From contig NC_013729.1 of NCBI RefSeq assembly GCF_000024345.1, positions 3,658,001 through 3,722,000 of the forward strand: a stretch of 64,000 nucleotides of DNA, read 5' to 3'. This DNA is from Kribbella flavida DSM 17836 (lineage in GTDB: Bacteria > Actinomycetota > Actinomycetes > Propionibacteriales > Kribbellaceae). A program made the translations under genes and the position numbers. Under the pieces are notes generated by a model, which was not told the origin of the DNA, made no database searches, and was given only the letters and a program-made list of their open reading frames with translations. Below, piece after piece: positions 1 to 8,494 of the stretch (position 1 is the stretch's first letter; every line of letters starts with the position of its first letter).

Positions 1-382
1 CTTGCCGCAGCTCACCGGCCACGAGCTGCCGCAGGAACCGCTGCTCCGGCTCGGTCGCCCGCCCGAACAACGCGTTGACGGCCTCCCGCCGGCGGGCCTG
101 CGAACCGGCACCGGCGATCTCGGCCAGCTCGGCGAACGTGCGGTCCACCTGCTCGACCGTCAGCGAGGGCGTCGCGGCGGGCTCCGGAACATCGGCGAGC
201 GTCCGCCAGCCGACGCCCGTACGCCGCTGGCGCAGCTCGCCGGACAGGTACGTCACCACCACCTCGGTCTCGACCGGATCGGTCGCTGCGGTCAGCAGCT
301 CGGCGATGAACTTCGCCTTGGCCAGGCGCGACCGCGTCCCACTCAGCGAGCTGGAGGTGGCTACCACATCGGCGAGCAACAT
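1..382 (-). CDS. ligB: ATP-dependent DNA ligase, LigB type (N-terminal part, runs off the window)
   Basis: Reading the complementary strand from the ATG at 380-382 gives MLLADVVATSSSLSGTRSR followed by stretches such as VVTYLSGELRQRRTGVGW and QRFLRQLVAGELRQG. These match the N-terminal DNA-binding domain of actinobacterial LigB ligases, which seal nicks using ATP and are about 510 residues long. Only about 127 residues are visible; the catalytic lysine lies outside the window. A second in-frame ATG at 398-400 would add six residues, but MLLADV is the family's usual start. The next gene, DyP peroxidase, lies on the same strand and ends at 526, upstream of this one. Function is by family recognition. 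Confidence 0.88.
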   Translation of the reverse strand, partial: MLLADVVATSSSLSGTRSRLAKAKFIAELLTAATDPVETEVVVTYLSGELRQRRTGVGWRTLADVPEPAATPSLTVEQVDRTFAELAEIAGAGSQARRREAVNALFGRATEPEQRFLRQLVAGELRQ

Positions 383-525
383 GACCCCAGTCTGGCCCAT
401 GGCACCGACACTTTCCGGCAGCGCACCGTGCCCGGAGTCAGCACTGAAAATGCACCGAACCGGCACCGAACCGGCCGTCGACCCCGGCGCGGGCTCCGGC
501 TCTCGACCGAGGCGAACCCAGCGCC

Positions 526-1494
526 CTACGGCGCCGGCGGCAGGTCGTCCAAGAAGCCCGCCGACGGGGTGAAGAACAGCGTCCCGGTGACCGCGGTCGA
601 GAAGTCGAGGATCCGGTCGTAGTTGCCTTCGGGTTCACCCAAGAACATCCGTCGCAGCATCAGTTCGGTGATGCCGGGGTCCTTCGCGTAGCCGATGAAG
701 TAGGTGCCGAACTCCTGGCTGCCGATCGACCCGAACGGCATGTTGTCGCGCAAAATCTGCAGCTCGTTGCCGTCCTCGTCCTCGATCACGGTCAGCGCGA
801 TGTGCGCGTTGGCCGGCAACACGTCGTCGTCCAGCTCGATGTCCTCGAGCTTCGTCCGGCCGATCACCCGCTCCTGCTGCTCGACGGTCAGGGCGTTCCA
901 CGCCTTCAGGTCGTGCAGGTACTTCTGGACGATCACGTAGCTGCCACCGGCGAACTGCGGGTCCTCGGCCCCGATCAGGACCGCCTCCTCGGCCTCGCTG
1001 CCGGTCGGGTTCTCGGTGCCGTCGACGAAGCCCAGCAGGTCGCGCATCTCGAAGTACTTGAAGCCGTGCACCTCGTCGAGCACGGTCGCGGCGCCGTCGA
1101 GCACCTTCATGACCTGCTGGGCCAGCTCGAAGCACTGGTCGAGCTGCGCGGCGCGGATGTGGAAGAGCAGATCGCCAGGAGTCGCCACGGCCTTGTGCTT
1201 GCCGCCGTCGAGCTCGATGAACCGGTGCAGGTGGCGCGGCCGCGGCCCGGCGAACAACCGGTCCCATACCTCGGCGCCGATGCTCGTCACGCACGACAGT
1301 TTTCCCGCCGGCCCCCGGAACCCGACCGATCGGGCCAGACCGCTGACGCGCTCCAGCAGCGCCCGCGCGGCCGGCTCGCCACCTGGCTCGATCCGCACGA
1401 CCAGGAAGATCGCGGAGCCGGTCAGCGGCATCAGCACCGACTGCGGCAGTGCGTGCGTCGAGGCGATCGGGCCAGGAGTCGGGTCAGTCACCAT
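526..1494 (-). CDS. Dyp-type peroxidase (heme, YfeX-like class)
   Basis: A 322-residue protein without a signal peptide. The Dyp signature GFVDGTENP covers residues 155-163, with the catalytic Asp at 158. His231 (in NAHIAL) is the probable proximal heme ligand and Arg249 (in ILRDN) the distal arginine. The family oxidises dyes and phenolics with hydrogen peroxide; cytoplasmic members also act on porphyrins. The ATG at 1494 has a GGAG ribosome site six bases upstream. The open frame continues much further upstream but is then a shadow of the next gene. No encapsulin gene or targeting tail is evident nearby. The physiological substrate cannot be told from sequence. Confidence 0.93.
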   Translation of the reverse strand: MVTDPTPGPIASTHALPQSVLMPLTGSAIFLVVRIEPGGEPAARALLERVSGLARSVGFRGPAGKLSCVTSIGAEVWDRLFAGPRPRHLHRFIELDGGKHKAVATPGDLLFHIRAAQLDQCFELAQQVMKVLDGAATVLDEVHGFKYFEMRDLLGFVDGTENPTGSEAEEAVLIGAEDPQFAGGSYVIVQKYLHDLKAWNALTVEQQERVIGRTKLEDIELDDDVLPANAHIALTVIEDEDGNELQILRDNMPFGSIGSQEFGTYFIGYAKDPGITELMLRRMFLGEPEGNYDRILDFSTAVTGTLFFTPSAGFLDDLPPAP

Positions 1495-1529
1495 CGATGG
1501 CTCCTCAGGTCGGTACGTCGAATCAGGCG

Positions 1530-3008
1530 TCAGCATGCAGCAGTACGCCGTACGAGCCGGCGCAGGGGGTGCTGGTCTGTTCCGGCTGCCGACCAGGTGG
1601 GGCGCATCAGGCGATCGAGGAAGGCGATGAGCAGGGCTTCGCGCAGACGTGGGGGAGCGACGTCGAGCAGGGCGTTCACCGGGGCCATCCGGTCCGGCAG
1701 GCTGCCGGTCGTGGCGGTGTCGCCGAGACCCGCGACGGACAGCAACCCGTCGAACGCGTCGTCGTCGAGAGTCGACGGATCCAGCGCGCCCGCGGCCGCG
1801 GCCAGCTCCGGCGCCACCTGCACCGGGCCGGCCAGCTGAGCCGCGCGAGTCGCCGATTCCAGCGCCTTGACCAGCTCCTCCATCCGGGCAGCGGTCGCCG
1901 CCGAAACGGTGAGGTGGAGCGATGCCGGTTGCCCGCGGAAGCTGAGCTGCGGCTGCACGAACCAGCCCAGCGCAGCCATCTCGTCCGCGATCGTGAACAC
2001 GTCCGCCCGCTCGTCGCTGCGCAGCGCCACCAACGTCGTCGCGGGATCCGCGAGCACGGTCAGCCCGTCGATCGTCCGGATGCGGCCGGCCAGCTGCACC
2101 GCAGCGTCGTACGCGGTGCGGGCGAGCCGTTGGTAGCCGTCGTCGCCGATGTGGTGGACGACGGCCCAGACCGCGGCGACCGGTGCGCCCGACTTGGTCG
2201 ACTGCAGCGTCGAGTTGAGCATCGTGTACCCGGGCCAGTCGGCGCTCGCGAAGAACTGCGATCGGCGCAGGCTTGCATCCCGGTGCAGCAGAATCGAGGC
2301 GCCCTTCGGCGTGTACCCGTACTTGTGCAGGTCGACCGAGATGCTCGTGACTCCCGGAACGGCGAAGTCGAAGTCGGGCACCTCGACGCCGTCCAGCCGC
2401 AGGTACGGCAGGATCCAGCCGCCGATGCACGCGTCGACGTGACAGCGGACGCCCCGCTCCGCCGCGACCGCCGCGATGGCCGGCACCGGATCGACCACGC
2501 CCTGCGCGTACGACGGTGCGCTCGCGACCAGCAGCACGGTGGCCTCGTCGCACGCCGCGGCGACATCCTCGGGTCGCGGCGTGAAGGTCACCGGGTCCAC
2601 GTCGACGACGATCGCGCGCACCCCGAAGTAGTGCGCGGCCTTGTGGAACGCCGCGTGAGCGGTGGAGGGCAGGACCATGCTCGGCGAGGTGATGCCCGGC
2701 GACGCGTCGCGCGCGGCCTGCACCGCCAGGAGCACCGACTCCGTCCCGCCCGAGGTGACCGTGCCGACCGCGGCCTCCCCGCGCAGCAACCGGGCGGCCC
2801 AACCGACCAGGTCGTTCTCGAGCGTTCTCAGACTCGGGAACACGGTCGGGTCGAGTCCGTTCGTCGCGCCGTACTGGGCCAGCGCGGTGCGGCCGATCTC
2901 GTCGGCCTCCGCGAGACCGGAGTCGTACACGTAGGCGAGCGTGCTGCCGCCGTGGGTCGGCAGGTCGCCCTCCTGCAGCGCCCGCAGCCGGGCCAGGACG
3001 TCGCTCAT
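1530..3008 (-). CDS. PLP-dependent decarboxylase / lyase (group II, sphingosine-phosphate-lyase-like)
   Basis: 492 residues, fold-type I PLP enzyme. TSGGTESVLLAV (residues 85-96) is the phosphate-binding loop, HVDACIGG near 190 carries the cofactor-binding Asp192, and SVDLHKYGYTPKG contains the Schiff-base Lys229. The HKYGY context resembles group II decarboxylases and sphingosine-1-phosphate lyases, so the reaction is decarboxylation or phosphoaldehyde cleavage of an amino compound; the substrate is unknown. Roughly 120 residues after the core form a less conserved tail. Its ATG overlaps by four bases (ATGA, 3005-3008) the stop that would end the full-length upstream MFS gene, so the two are translationally coupled partners. 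Confidence 0.88.
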   Translation of the reverse strand: MSDVLARLRALQEGDLPTHGGSTLAYVYDSGLAEADEIGRTALAQYGATNGLDPTVFPSLRTLENDLVGWAARLLRGEAAVGTVTSGGTESVLLAVQAARDASPGITSPSMVLPSTAHAAFHKAAHYFGVRAIVVDVDPVTFTPRPEDVAAACDEATVLLVASAPSYAQGVVDPVPAIAAVAAERGVRCHVDACIGGWILPYLRLDGVEVPDFDFAVPGVTSISVDLHKYGYTPKGASILLHRDASLRRSQFFASADWPGYTMLNSTLQSTKSGAPVAAVWAVVHHIGDDGYQRLARTAYDAAVQLAGRIRTIDGLTVLADPATTLVALRSDERADVFTIADEMAALGWFVQPQLSFRGQPASLHLTVSAATAARMEELVKALESATRAAQLAGPVQVAPELAAAAGALDPSTLDDDAFDGLLSVAGLGDTATTGSLPDRMAPVNALLDVAPPRLREALLIAFLDRLMRPTWSAAGTDQHPLRRLVRRTAAC

Positions 3009-3133
3009 CGCGCCTCCAGAACTTCTCCGGCGGTCAACCGGTAGCGGGTCAACGAGAAGAAGCTGACGGCGATCAGCACAGCAGGCACCACCGACAGTCC
3101 GACCACGATCGCGGTCAGTGCCGAATCCGGCTA
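3005..3133 (-). pseudogene. In-frame continuation of the MFS gene after TAG (lost twelfth helix)
   Basis: Immediately after the TAG at 3131-3133 the same frame reads PDSALTAIVVGLSVVPAVLI and then a short tail ending LTAGEVLEAR before TGA at 3005-3007. This is a hydrophobic helix plus basic tail of exactly the kind that ends GPH/MFS transporters, and family members commonly have Gln-Pro-Asp-Ser at this point, so CAG to TAG by one C-to-T change is the simplest explanation. The TGA overlaps the PLP lyase ATG as ATGA, the normal operon junction here. It could be a real recent mutation, a sequencing error, or suppressed amber. Confidence 0.75.
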
Positions 3134-4330
3134 GACCGCCGACCGGTCGGTCGAGGACACGTAACCGCCCAGCGCCAGCGTCACCGCGTAGACGCCCGGG
3201 CCGAGCGCGAGCCCGAGTGTCTCGCCGGCCGTCCAGATCCCGGTGAACACGCCGGCGCGACGGATGCCGCTGCGGGCCGCGTCCACGGCCGCGACGTCGG
3301 GCAGCATCGCGAGCGGGAACACCTGCGCGCCGGTGAACCCGATCCCGACGACTCCGATCGCGACGTACACGCACCAGACCGGCACGTGCTGGGCTGTCGA
3401 CAGCGCCAGCGCGCCGAGCCCGAGCACGGCCGACGCGGCGAGGAATCCGGTGCGCTTGCCGAACTTGTTGCCGAAGGCAAGCCACAACGGGCTGACCAGC
3501 AGCGCCGGGCCGACGACGCAGACGAACCCGATCGACGCGGCGCCCGGATCGCGCAGCACGTACCGCGCGAGGTAGTCGATGCCGGCCAGCATCGCGCCGA
3601 TCGCGAGGGCCTGCAGCATCAGCGTGATCAGCAGCCAGCGGAAGTCCCGCGCGTGGGCGACGACCCGCAACTGGTCGCGCAGCGTCCCGGCCGTCTCGTG
3701 CGGACGGCCGATCGGCGCGCGCCGCGTCCCGGCGTACGCGCCGATCGTGCCGGCGACCAGCAGCGCGGCGACGGCCAGGCCCATCACCCGGTAGCCCTCG
3801 CGGCCACCGATCGCGTCCCGGATCGCGGGCGAGGCGCCGCCGCTGATCAGGATCGCGACCGTCAGGAAGGCGACCCGCCAGGACATCAGCCGGGTGCGTT
3901 CGGTGTAGTCGTCGGTGATCTCGGCCGGCATCGCGACGTACGGGACCTGGAAGAACGCGTACGCCGTCGCGCAGCCGAGGAACGCGACCAGCACCCAGAG
4001 CGCGTCCAGCGCCCGCGAGTCGAGATCCGGCGCGGCGAAGAGCAGGGCGAAGCAGACCGCCAGGGCGAGGCCGCCGCGCAGCAGGAACGGACGGCGAGGG
4101 CCGAGCGGGGACTCGTGCCGGTCGCTGATCCGGCCGGCGACCGGGTTCAGCACGACGTCGAGAGCCTTGGGCAGCAACACGATCGCGCCGGCCAGTCCGG
4201 CGGCGATCCCGAGCGTGTCGGTCAGGTAGGGCAGGAGCAGGAGGCCGGGCACGGTGCCGAAGGATCCGGTGGCGACCGAGCCGAGGGCATAGCCGATCCG
4301 CACACGGCGGGCCTGCTGCGGATCGGACAT
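3131..4330 (-). CDS. MFS / GPH-family transporter, truncated by an in-frame amber codon
   Basis: About 399 residues from the ATG at 4330; a GTG at 4378 would add 16. Eleven hydrophobic helices are visible, plus the MFS loop motif region around GRISDRHESPLGPRRP, typical of the glycoside-pentoside-hexuronide symporter (MelB-like) group. The frame stops at TAG (3131-3133) just after GGYVSSTDRSAV, where the family continues into a twelfth helix. That missing helix is present in the same frame downstream (see next entry). Coupling to the PLP lyase suggests uptake or export of the lyase's substrate, which is inference. Start choice is uncertain because no strong ribosome site precedes either candidate. 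Confidence 0.8.
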   Translation of the reverse strand: MSDPQQARRVRIGYALGSVATGSFGTVPGLLLLPYLTDTLGIAAGLAGAIVLLPKALDVVLNPVAGRISDRHESPLGPRRPFLLRGGLALAVCFALLFAAPDLDSRALDALWVLVAFLGCATAYAFFQVPYVAMPAEITDDYTERTRLMSWRVAFLTVAILISGGASPAIRDAIGGREGYRVMGLAVAALLVAGTIGAYAGTRRAPIGRPHETAGTLRDQLRVVAHARDFRWLLITLMLQALAIGAMLAGIDYLARYVLRDPGAASIGFVCVVGPALLVSPLWLAFGNKFGKRTGFLAASAVLGLGALALSTAQHVPVWCVYVAIGVVGIGFTGAQVFPLAMLPDVAAVDAARSGIRRAGVFTGIWTAGETLGLALGPGVYAVTLALGGYVSSTDRSAV

Positions 4331-4426
4331 GACGGAAGCATGCCAGGCAGGGTCGTGATCGTGCTGTGCGTTGTCCACAGGGATGTGGGGCGGCGAGGAC
4401 TTGAGCCGATCTCATAGAGTCTCGGC

Positions 4427-5917
4427 ATGGAGCCGGAGTCGCAGGCAGGGCCCCCGAACGACCGACCGCAGGACGCTGTCCGGGATCAGCGGATCGCTGG
4501 GCAACCCGGCGACGCCGAGACCGCCCATCAGGCTGGGGGCGCCGGTACGGCTCCGGGCGATGGTGTGCCTCAGCGACCGACAGAGGGCGTGGCGCATTCG
4601 GGCTACGCGGCTCCGCCCGTGCCGGACGGACGGCAGTTGCCCGGTGAGCCGGGATTCTGGTCGCCTGAGCAGCCGCCGCCGTGGCCTGGTTACCAGCCGG
4701 CGGGCCACCAGCTGCCGGCGGCCAACCACCCGCCGGCGGGCCAGCAGGGGTGGGCGGGTCAGCAGCCGCCCTACGGCCAGCCACCGAACGCGCCGGCGCC
4801 GTACGGGCAGCAGTACGGGCAGCCGCCGCAGGGGCCGCCGTACGGGCCGGGCCCCTACGGACCGCCGCCGGGGCAACCGCCCTACGGACCCGGCCAGTAC
4901 GGCCCTGCGCCGTACGGGCCGATGCCGTACGGGATGCGACCACCGGAGCCGCGACACCTGCCGGCGCCGCCCGGTACGCCGTTCCACCAGCTCGCGCGCA
5001 ACCCCAAGCACACCTGGTGGCGGCCGTTGGTCGGCACCGGCGTGCTTGTGGCGATCGCCTTCTTCCTGACCGCGGCCGTGCTGGTCATCTGGTCGGTCGT
5101 GCACGGAGTGATCAGCGGCGACGTCCCGGACCCACAGGGCGACCAGATCTTCCCGAACGACACCGAGAACCTCGCCCTGACCCTGGTCATGCTCGCCGTG
5201 CTCACACCGGCTGTCGCATTCACCGCTTGGGTGATCCAGCGCCGCCCACCGTGGAGCATCGCCTCGGTGCTGAACCGGGTGCGCTGGAAGTGGCTGCTGC
5301 TGTGCTGCCTCCCCGCCCTCGGGTACCTGGCGCTCTCCTACGTCCTCGGTCTGCTGGTCGAGCAGATCTTCCCCACCGCCGACCCGATCCCGGCCGACGA
5401 GGGGTCCTGGGTCGGGTTCGCGGCGTTCGTCGGCCCGGCCGTGCTGATCCTGCTGCTGGTGCCCTTCCAGGCGAGTGCGGAGGAGTTCGTGTTCCGCGGC
5501 TGGCTCATCCAGACCGTCGGCGCCTACGCGCCGCAGGGGGAGGGCCGCAACGGCTTCACCCGGATCGCCGGACGCGTACTGCGGACGCCGTGGCCGGCCT
5601 TGGTCGTCACCAGCGTGCTCTTCGTCTCCGCGCACGGCTACACCGGCTGGGCGATGGCCGACATCTTCCTGTTCGCGATGACGGTCGGCTGGCTGACCGT
5701 GCGGACCGGCGGTCTGGAGGCCGCCATCGCGATCCACACGCTGAACAACCTGCTCGCCTTCCTGTTGCCGGCAGCAACTGGCCAGCTCGACGGCTGGGCC
5801 GACCAGGGCGGCGCGCCGTGGACGGTCCTGGCGGTCGACATCCCGTGCCTGGCGTTCTTCGCCGTCAGCGTCGTCTGGCTGGCGAAGCGCCGTCGGGTGG
5901 CTCAGCTGAGCGCCTGA
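4427..5917 (+). CDS. CPBP-family intramembrane metalloprotease with Pro/Gly/Tyr-rich N-terminus
   Basis: 496 residues. The first ~170 are disordered and rich in Pro, Gly, Gln and Tyr, with repeated PYG(P/Q) units. About eight membrane helices follow. The three CPBP (Abi/RCE1-like) motifs are present: EEFVFRG near residue 351, an H in SAHGYTG near 404, and HTLNNLLAF near 440, which supply the catalytic Glu and metal-binding His/Asn residues. The family includes CAAX prenyl proteases and bacteriocin self-immunity proteins; the substrate here is unknown. A TAGAGT box at 4415-4420 lies six bases before the ATG with no ribosome site, suggesting a leaderless mRNA. Divergent from the MFS gene. Confidence 0.88.
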   Translation: MEPESQAGPPNDRPQDAVRDQRIAGQPGDAETAHQAGGAGTAPGDGVPQRPTEGVAHSGYAAPPVPDGRQLPGEPGFWSPEQPPPWPGYQPAGHQLPAANHPPAGQQGWAGQQPPYGQPPNAPAPYGQQYGQPPQGPPYGPGPYGPPPGQPPYGPGQYGPAPYGPMPYGMRPPEPRHLPAPPGTPFHQLARNPKHTWWRPLVGTGVLVAIAFFLTAAVLVIWSVVHGVISGDVPDPQGDQIFPNDTENLALTLVMLAVLTPAVAFTAWVIQRRPPWSIASVLNRVRWKWLLLCCLPALGYLALSYVLGLLVEQIFPTADPIPADEGSWVGFAAFVGPAVLILLLVPFQASAEEFVFRGWLIQTVGAYAPQGEGRNGFTRIAGRVLRTPWPALVVTSVLFVSAHGYTGWAMADIFLFAMTVGWLTVRTGGLEAAIAIHTLNNLLAFLLPAATGQLDGWADQGGAPWTVLAVDIPCLAFFAVSVVWLAKRRRVAQLSA

Positions 5918-5978
5918 CCAAGGTCGGGCGCTGCCAGTCACCGGTGGTCTGTCGGCGGGATCTGGCAGCCTGTCGGCC

Positions 5979-6692
5979 GTGACGAAACCGAACCTTGGAC
6001 CCATCGACACCGTCCTGTTCGACTGGGGCGGCACCCTGGCCACCTGGCGCGACATCGACCTGTACGCCGTGTGGCGGTCGGTGGCCACGCTGATCGACGA
6101 GGCGCGGGCCGACGACCTCGCCGCCAAGCTGGTCGCTGCCGAGGAGGCGGCCTGGCTCCGGTCCCGGGACGAGCACGTGAGCAGCACCCTGGAGGACGTC
6201 TGCCTGCTGGCCGACGTGGTGATGACACCGGCCGCGTTGGCGGAGTACGAGCGGCTGTGGCACCCGCACACCGAGCTCGACCCGGATGCGATCGACCTGC
6301 TGACCGACCTGCGGAACCGCGGCTACCGGATCGGCGTGCTGTCGAACACCATCTGGTCGCGGCAGCGGCACGAGCAGATCTTCGCCCGGGACGGGGTGCT
6401 CGACCTGATCGACGGCGCCGTCTACACCAGCGAGGTTCCGTGGACGAAGCCGCACCCGGAGGCGTTCCTGGCCGCCATGCGGGCGGCCGGCGGCACTGAG
6501 CCGGCGCGCTGCGTCTTCGTCGGTGACCGGCTCTTCGACGACGTATGGGGTGCGCAGAACGTCGGAATGCGGGCGGTGCACGTTCCGCACAGTGCCATCC
6601 CGGCGAATCAGATCGGCCACACCGAAGGCATCCCGGACGCCACCGTCCACCGCCTCGCGGAGCTGTCCTCCGTACTGGAGAGCTGGAAGTAG
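5979..6692 (+). CDS. HAD-superfamily hydrolase (subfamily IA phosphatase-like)
   Basis: 237 residues from a GTG. HAD motif I is VLFDWGGTLATW near residue 10 (nucleophile Asp, with Gly replacing the usual second Asp-x-Asp position), motif II is GVLSNT, motif III is the Lys in KPHPEAF, and motif IV is FVGDRLFDDVWGA. The DWGGT form occurs in a phosphatase-like branch; the lack of the second Asp of motif I may alter activity. Substrate unknown. It follows the CPBP protease by 61 bases on the same strand, so co-transcription is possible, and is separated from the convergent sigma gene by a strong hairpin. Confidence 0.86.
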   Translation: MTKPNLGPIDTVLFDWGGTLATWRDIDLYAVWRSVATLIDEARADDLAAKLVAAEEAAWLRSRDEHVSSTLEDVCLLADVVMTPAALAEYERLWHPHTELDPDAIDLLTDLRNRGYRIGVLSNTIWSRQRHEQIFARDGVLDLIDGAVYTSEVPWTKPHPEAFLAAMRAAGGTEPARCVFVGDRLFDDVWGAQNVGMRAVHVPHSAIPANQIGHTEGIPDATVHRLAELSSVLESWK

Positions 6693-6769
6693 GTCCGACG
6701 GGGCCGCGTCGGTGTGCTGGGATCGGGCCGTGCTCGCCCGGGGTCCCCGAAAGGCCGGCCGGACGCGAC

Positions 6770-6803
6770 AGGACCCCCGGCCGGGAGGGCGGCTGGGGGT
6801 CCT
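6770..6803. terminator. Bidirectional hairpin terminator between HAD and sigma factor genes
   Basis: AGGACCCCC at 6770-6778 pairs perfectly with GGGGGTCCT at 6795-6803 around a 16-base loop. It sits between two convergent genes. There is no clear T run, which is common for GC-rich actinobacterial terminators. Confidence 0.7.
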
Positions 6804-6846
6804 GGGTGGGGGTTTGGCTGGCTTGCTGCTGCCTGGCGGCTCAGAC

Positions 6847-7806
6847 CTAGGCTGCGAGCGTCGGGTCGGCGAGCAGCCGCAGGCGGCCCAGCGCCTCGCG
6901 CTCGATCTGCCGGACCCGCTCGGCGGAGATGCCGTGCACCGCGCCGATGTCGGCGAGCTTGGCCTGCCGGCCGTCGTGCAGCCCGTAGCGGCGCCGGATC
7001 ACGTCCGCCGACCGCGGGTCGAGCTGGTCGACCAGGCTGAACAGTCCGGACCGGTCGGAGGCGTCCGCGACCAGCTGGTCCGGACCCGGCGCCGTCTCCG
7101 CCGCGATCAGGTCACCCAGCGAGGTCTCGCCCTCGTCGTCGATCGGGTTGTCCAGGCTGATGTGGTCCCGGCCGATACGGATCAGTTCGGTGACCCGCTC
7201 CTCGTCCAGGTCCAGCTCCGCCGCGATCTCGTCGATCTCCGGCTCACGCCCGAGCTTGCGCTCCAGCGTCCGCCGGGCCGAGCCGATCTGGTTCAGCTGC
7301 TCCACCACGTGCACCGGCAGCCGGACCACCCGGGCCTGCTGCGCGATTCCGCGGGTGATGGCCTGCCGCACCCACCACGTGGCGTACGTCGAGAACTTGA
7401 AGCCCTTGCGGTAGTCGAACTTCTCCACCGCGCGGATCAGGCCCGTGTTGCCCTCCTGGACCAGGTCCAGCAGCGGCATCTGCGAGCGTCCGTACCGGCG
7501 GGCGATCGAAACCACCAGCCGCAGGTTGGCCGTGACGAACCGCTGCTGCGCGCGCTGACCTTCCGCGGCCAGCCACTCGAGCTCCTCCTCGGTCGCGTAC
7601 TTGGGCGCTCCGCCCTTCTTGCGTCCCACCCGCCCCTCGGCCAAGAGCTGCTCCGCCAGGAGTCCTGCCTCGACCGTCTCAGCGAGCTCGACCTCTTCTT
7701 CCGCCGTCAGCAACGGAGTACGTGCGATCTCTTCGAGGTAGAGACCGACGCTGTCCTTGCCGTCGATACCTTCGTCCGTGGACCGGACACGAGCCATGCG
7801 AGCCAC
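6847..7806 (-). CDS. sigB: RNA polymerase sigma factor, group 2 (SigB/HrdD-like)
   Basis: 319 residues. Region 1.2 starts at [21 protein letters not shown], region 2 includes [21 protein letters not shown] and [14 protein letters not shown], region 3 follows, and region 4 ends in the helix-turn-helix [18 protein letters not shown]. It lacks the long acidic/Lys-Ala N-terminus of the principal factor found at 24 kb, so it is a group 2, stress/stationary type sigma. The start is set at the GTG 7804-7806: the strong site AAGGGAG lies five bases before it, whereas the ATG three codons later (7797) is too far. Convergent with the HAD gene and alone on its transcript. Confidence 0.92.
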   Translation of the reverse strand: MARMARVRSTDEGIDGKDSVGLYLEEIARTPLLTAEEEVELAETVEAGLLAEQLLAEGRVGRKKGGAPKYATEEELEWLAAEGQRAQQRFVTANLRLVVSIARRYGRSQMPLLDLVQEGNTGLIRAVEKFDYRKGFKFSTYATWWVRQAITRGIAQQARVVRLPVHVVEQLNQIGSARRTLERKLGREPEIDEIAAELDLDEERVTELIRIGRDHISLDNPIDDEGETSLGDLIAAETAPGPDQLVADASDRSGLFSLVDQLDPRSADVIRRRYGLHDGRQAKLADIGAVHGISAERVRQIEREALGRLRLLADPTLAA

Positions 7807-8494
7807 CGAAACTCCCTTCGTCGTTACATGGAGAGCAACGCTCGAGTGAGGTTCAAGATTCCACGATGAGTGTGTAAGCAGCCTGAACGTTCCCTGAGAG
7901 TTCCCGGCACATCCACGCCCGGTAAACGCCGCCGGAAACGCGCCGCTGCGACCTTTTGCGCGCGTTGCCGCGCCCCGGTGCGCGGAATCGGCAAGCTGTC
8001 CAGGGATTCCGGGGCACGGTGCTGCGGATCGAGCCTGGGCGGAAACCTGAGAATCACCGAAAGACGCTGCTGGGGCGGGGCGGGGATGTGTTGCACGACA
8101 CACACCTTCACTCGTTCTCACGTCGGAACGCCACAAGTACCCGGCGCATTCCGCCGGTAACCGGCCGTCCGGGGCGCGAACTTATGCGGAACCGGCGTTT
8201 GCTTCCGCGAATCCGAAACGGTGCCGGTGCCGACCATGCGCCGGGCTCGGTCACGATTCGCGGGAGAGTTCGTTGCGGGCGGCGCGCGAGCGGGTCGCGG
8301 GACAAGTGTCGTGGTCCTTGCGACTTCGTCTCACCGTTGTCCGCCGAGCGTGCGTCGATAACGAAACGCTGGCACTTTGTTGCCTATGGCACCAAGTGAC
8401 ACTTGAGCCGGTGGCCGGGGCGGTCATTACTTACTGTTGCGACCCGCTGCAGACAGTGAGTGTCGCCGCCCGAGCATCGACCACGGAGGTTGCT
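7807..8494. other. 688-bp intergenic region between two divergent genes
   Basis: No credible coding sequence: the open frames are short and lack family features. It must hold the promoters of the sigma factor (left) and of the secreted trefoil protein (right). A stem GGAATC (7984-7989) / GATTCC (8005-8010), with flanking GTGC/GCAC, is visible. CAAGTG-A-CACTTG at 8393-8405 is a perfect 13-bp palindrome overlapping a TTGAGC box (8403-8408) and is a candidate operator. Confidence 0.5.
8393..8408 (+). promoter_or_regulatory. Palindrome overlapping a -35-like box upstream of the trefoil protein
   Basis: CAAGTGACACTTG (8393-8405) is a perfect palindrome around one base. TTGAGC at 8403-8408 could be a -35 element, with TTACTT 18 bases further on as a poor -10. 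The start codon lies 87 bases downstream. Role as operator is inference. Confidence 0.3.

Noticed and set aside
1530..4943. A 1137-codon open frame on the minus strand
   Set aside because: Only its last 492 codons (the PLP lyase) are real; the rest is Arg/Pro-rich shadow of the MFS and CPBP genes in another frame.
7870..8305. Small genes in the 688-bp gap after the sigma factor
   Set aside because: Arg/Pro/Gly-rich frames with no ribosome sites or family features; consistent with random GC-rich sequence.
8273..8494. N-terminal extension of the trefoil protein
   Set aside because: The frame is open to 8273, but a TTG at 8495 has a perfect ribosome site and starts a signal peptide; the extension has no such features.
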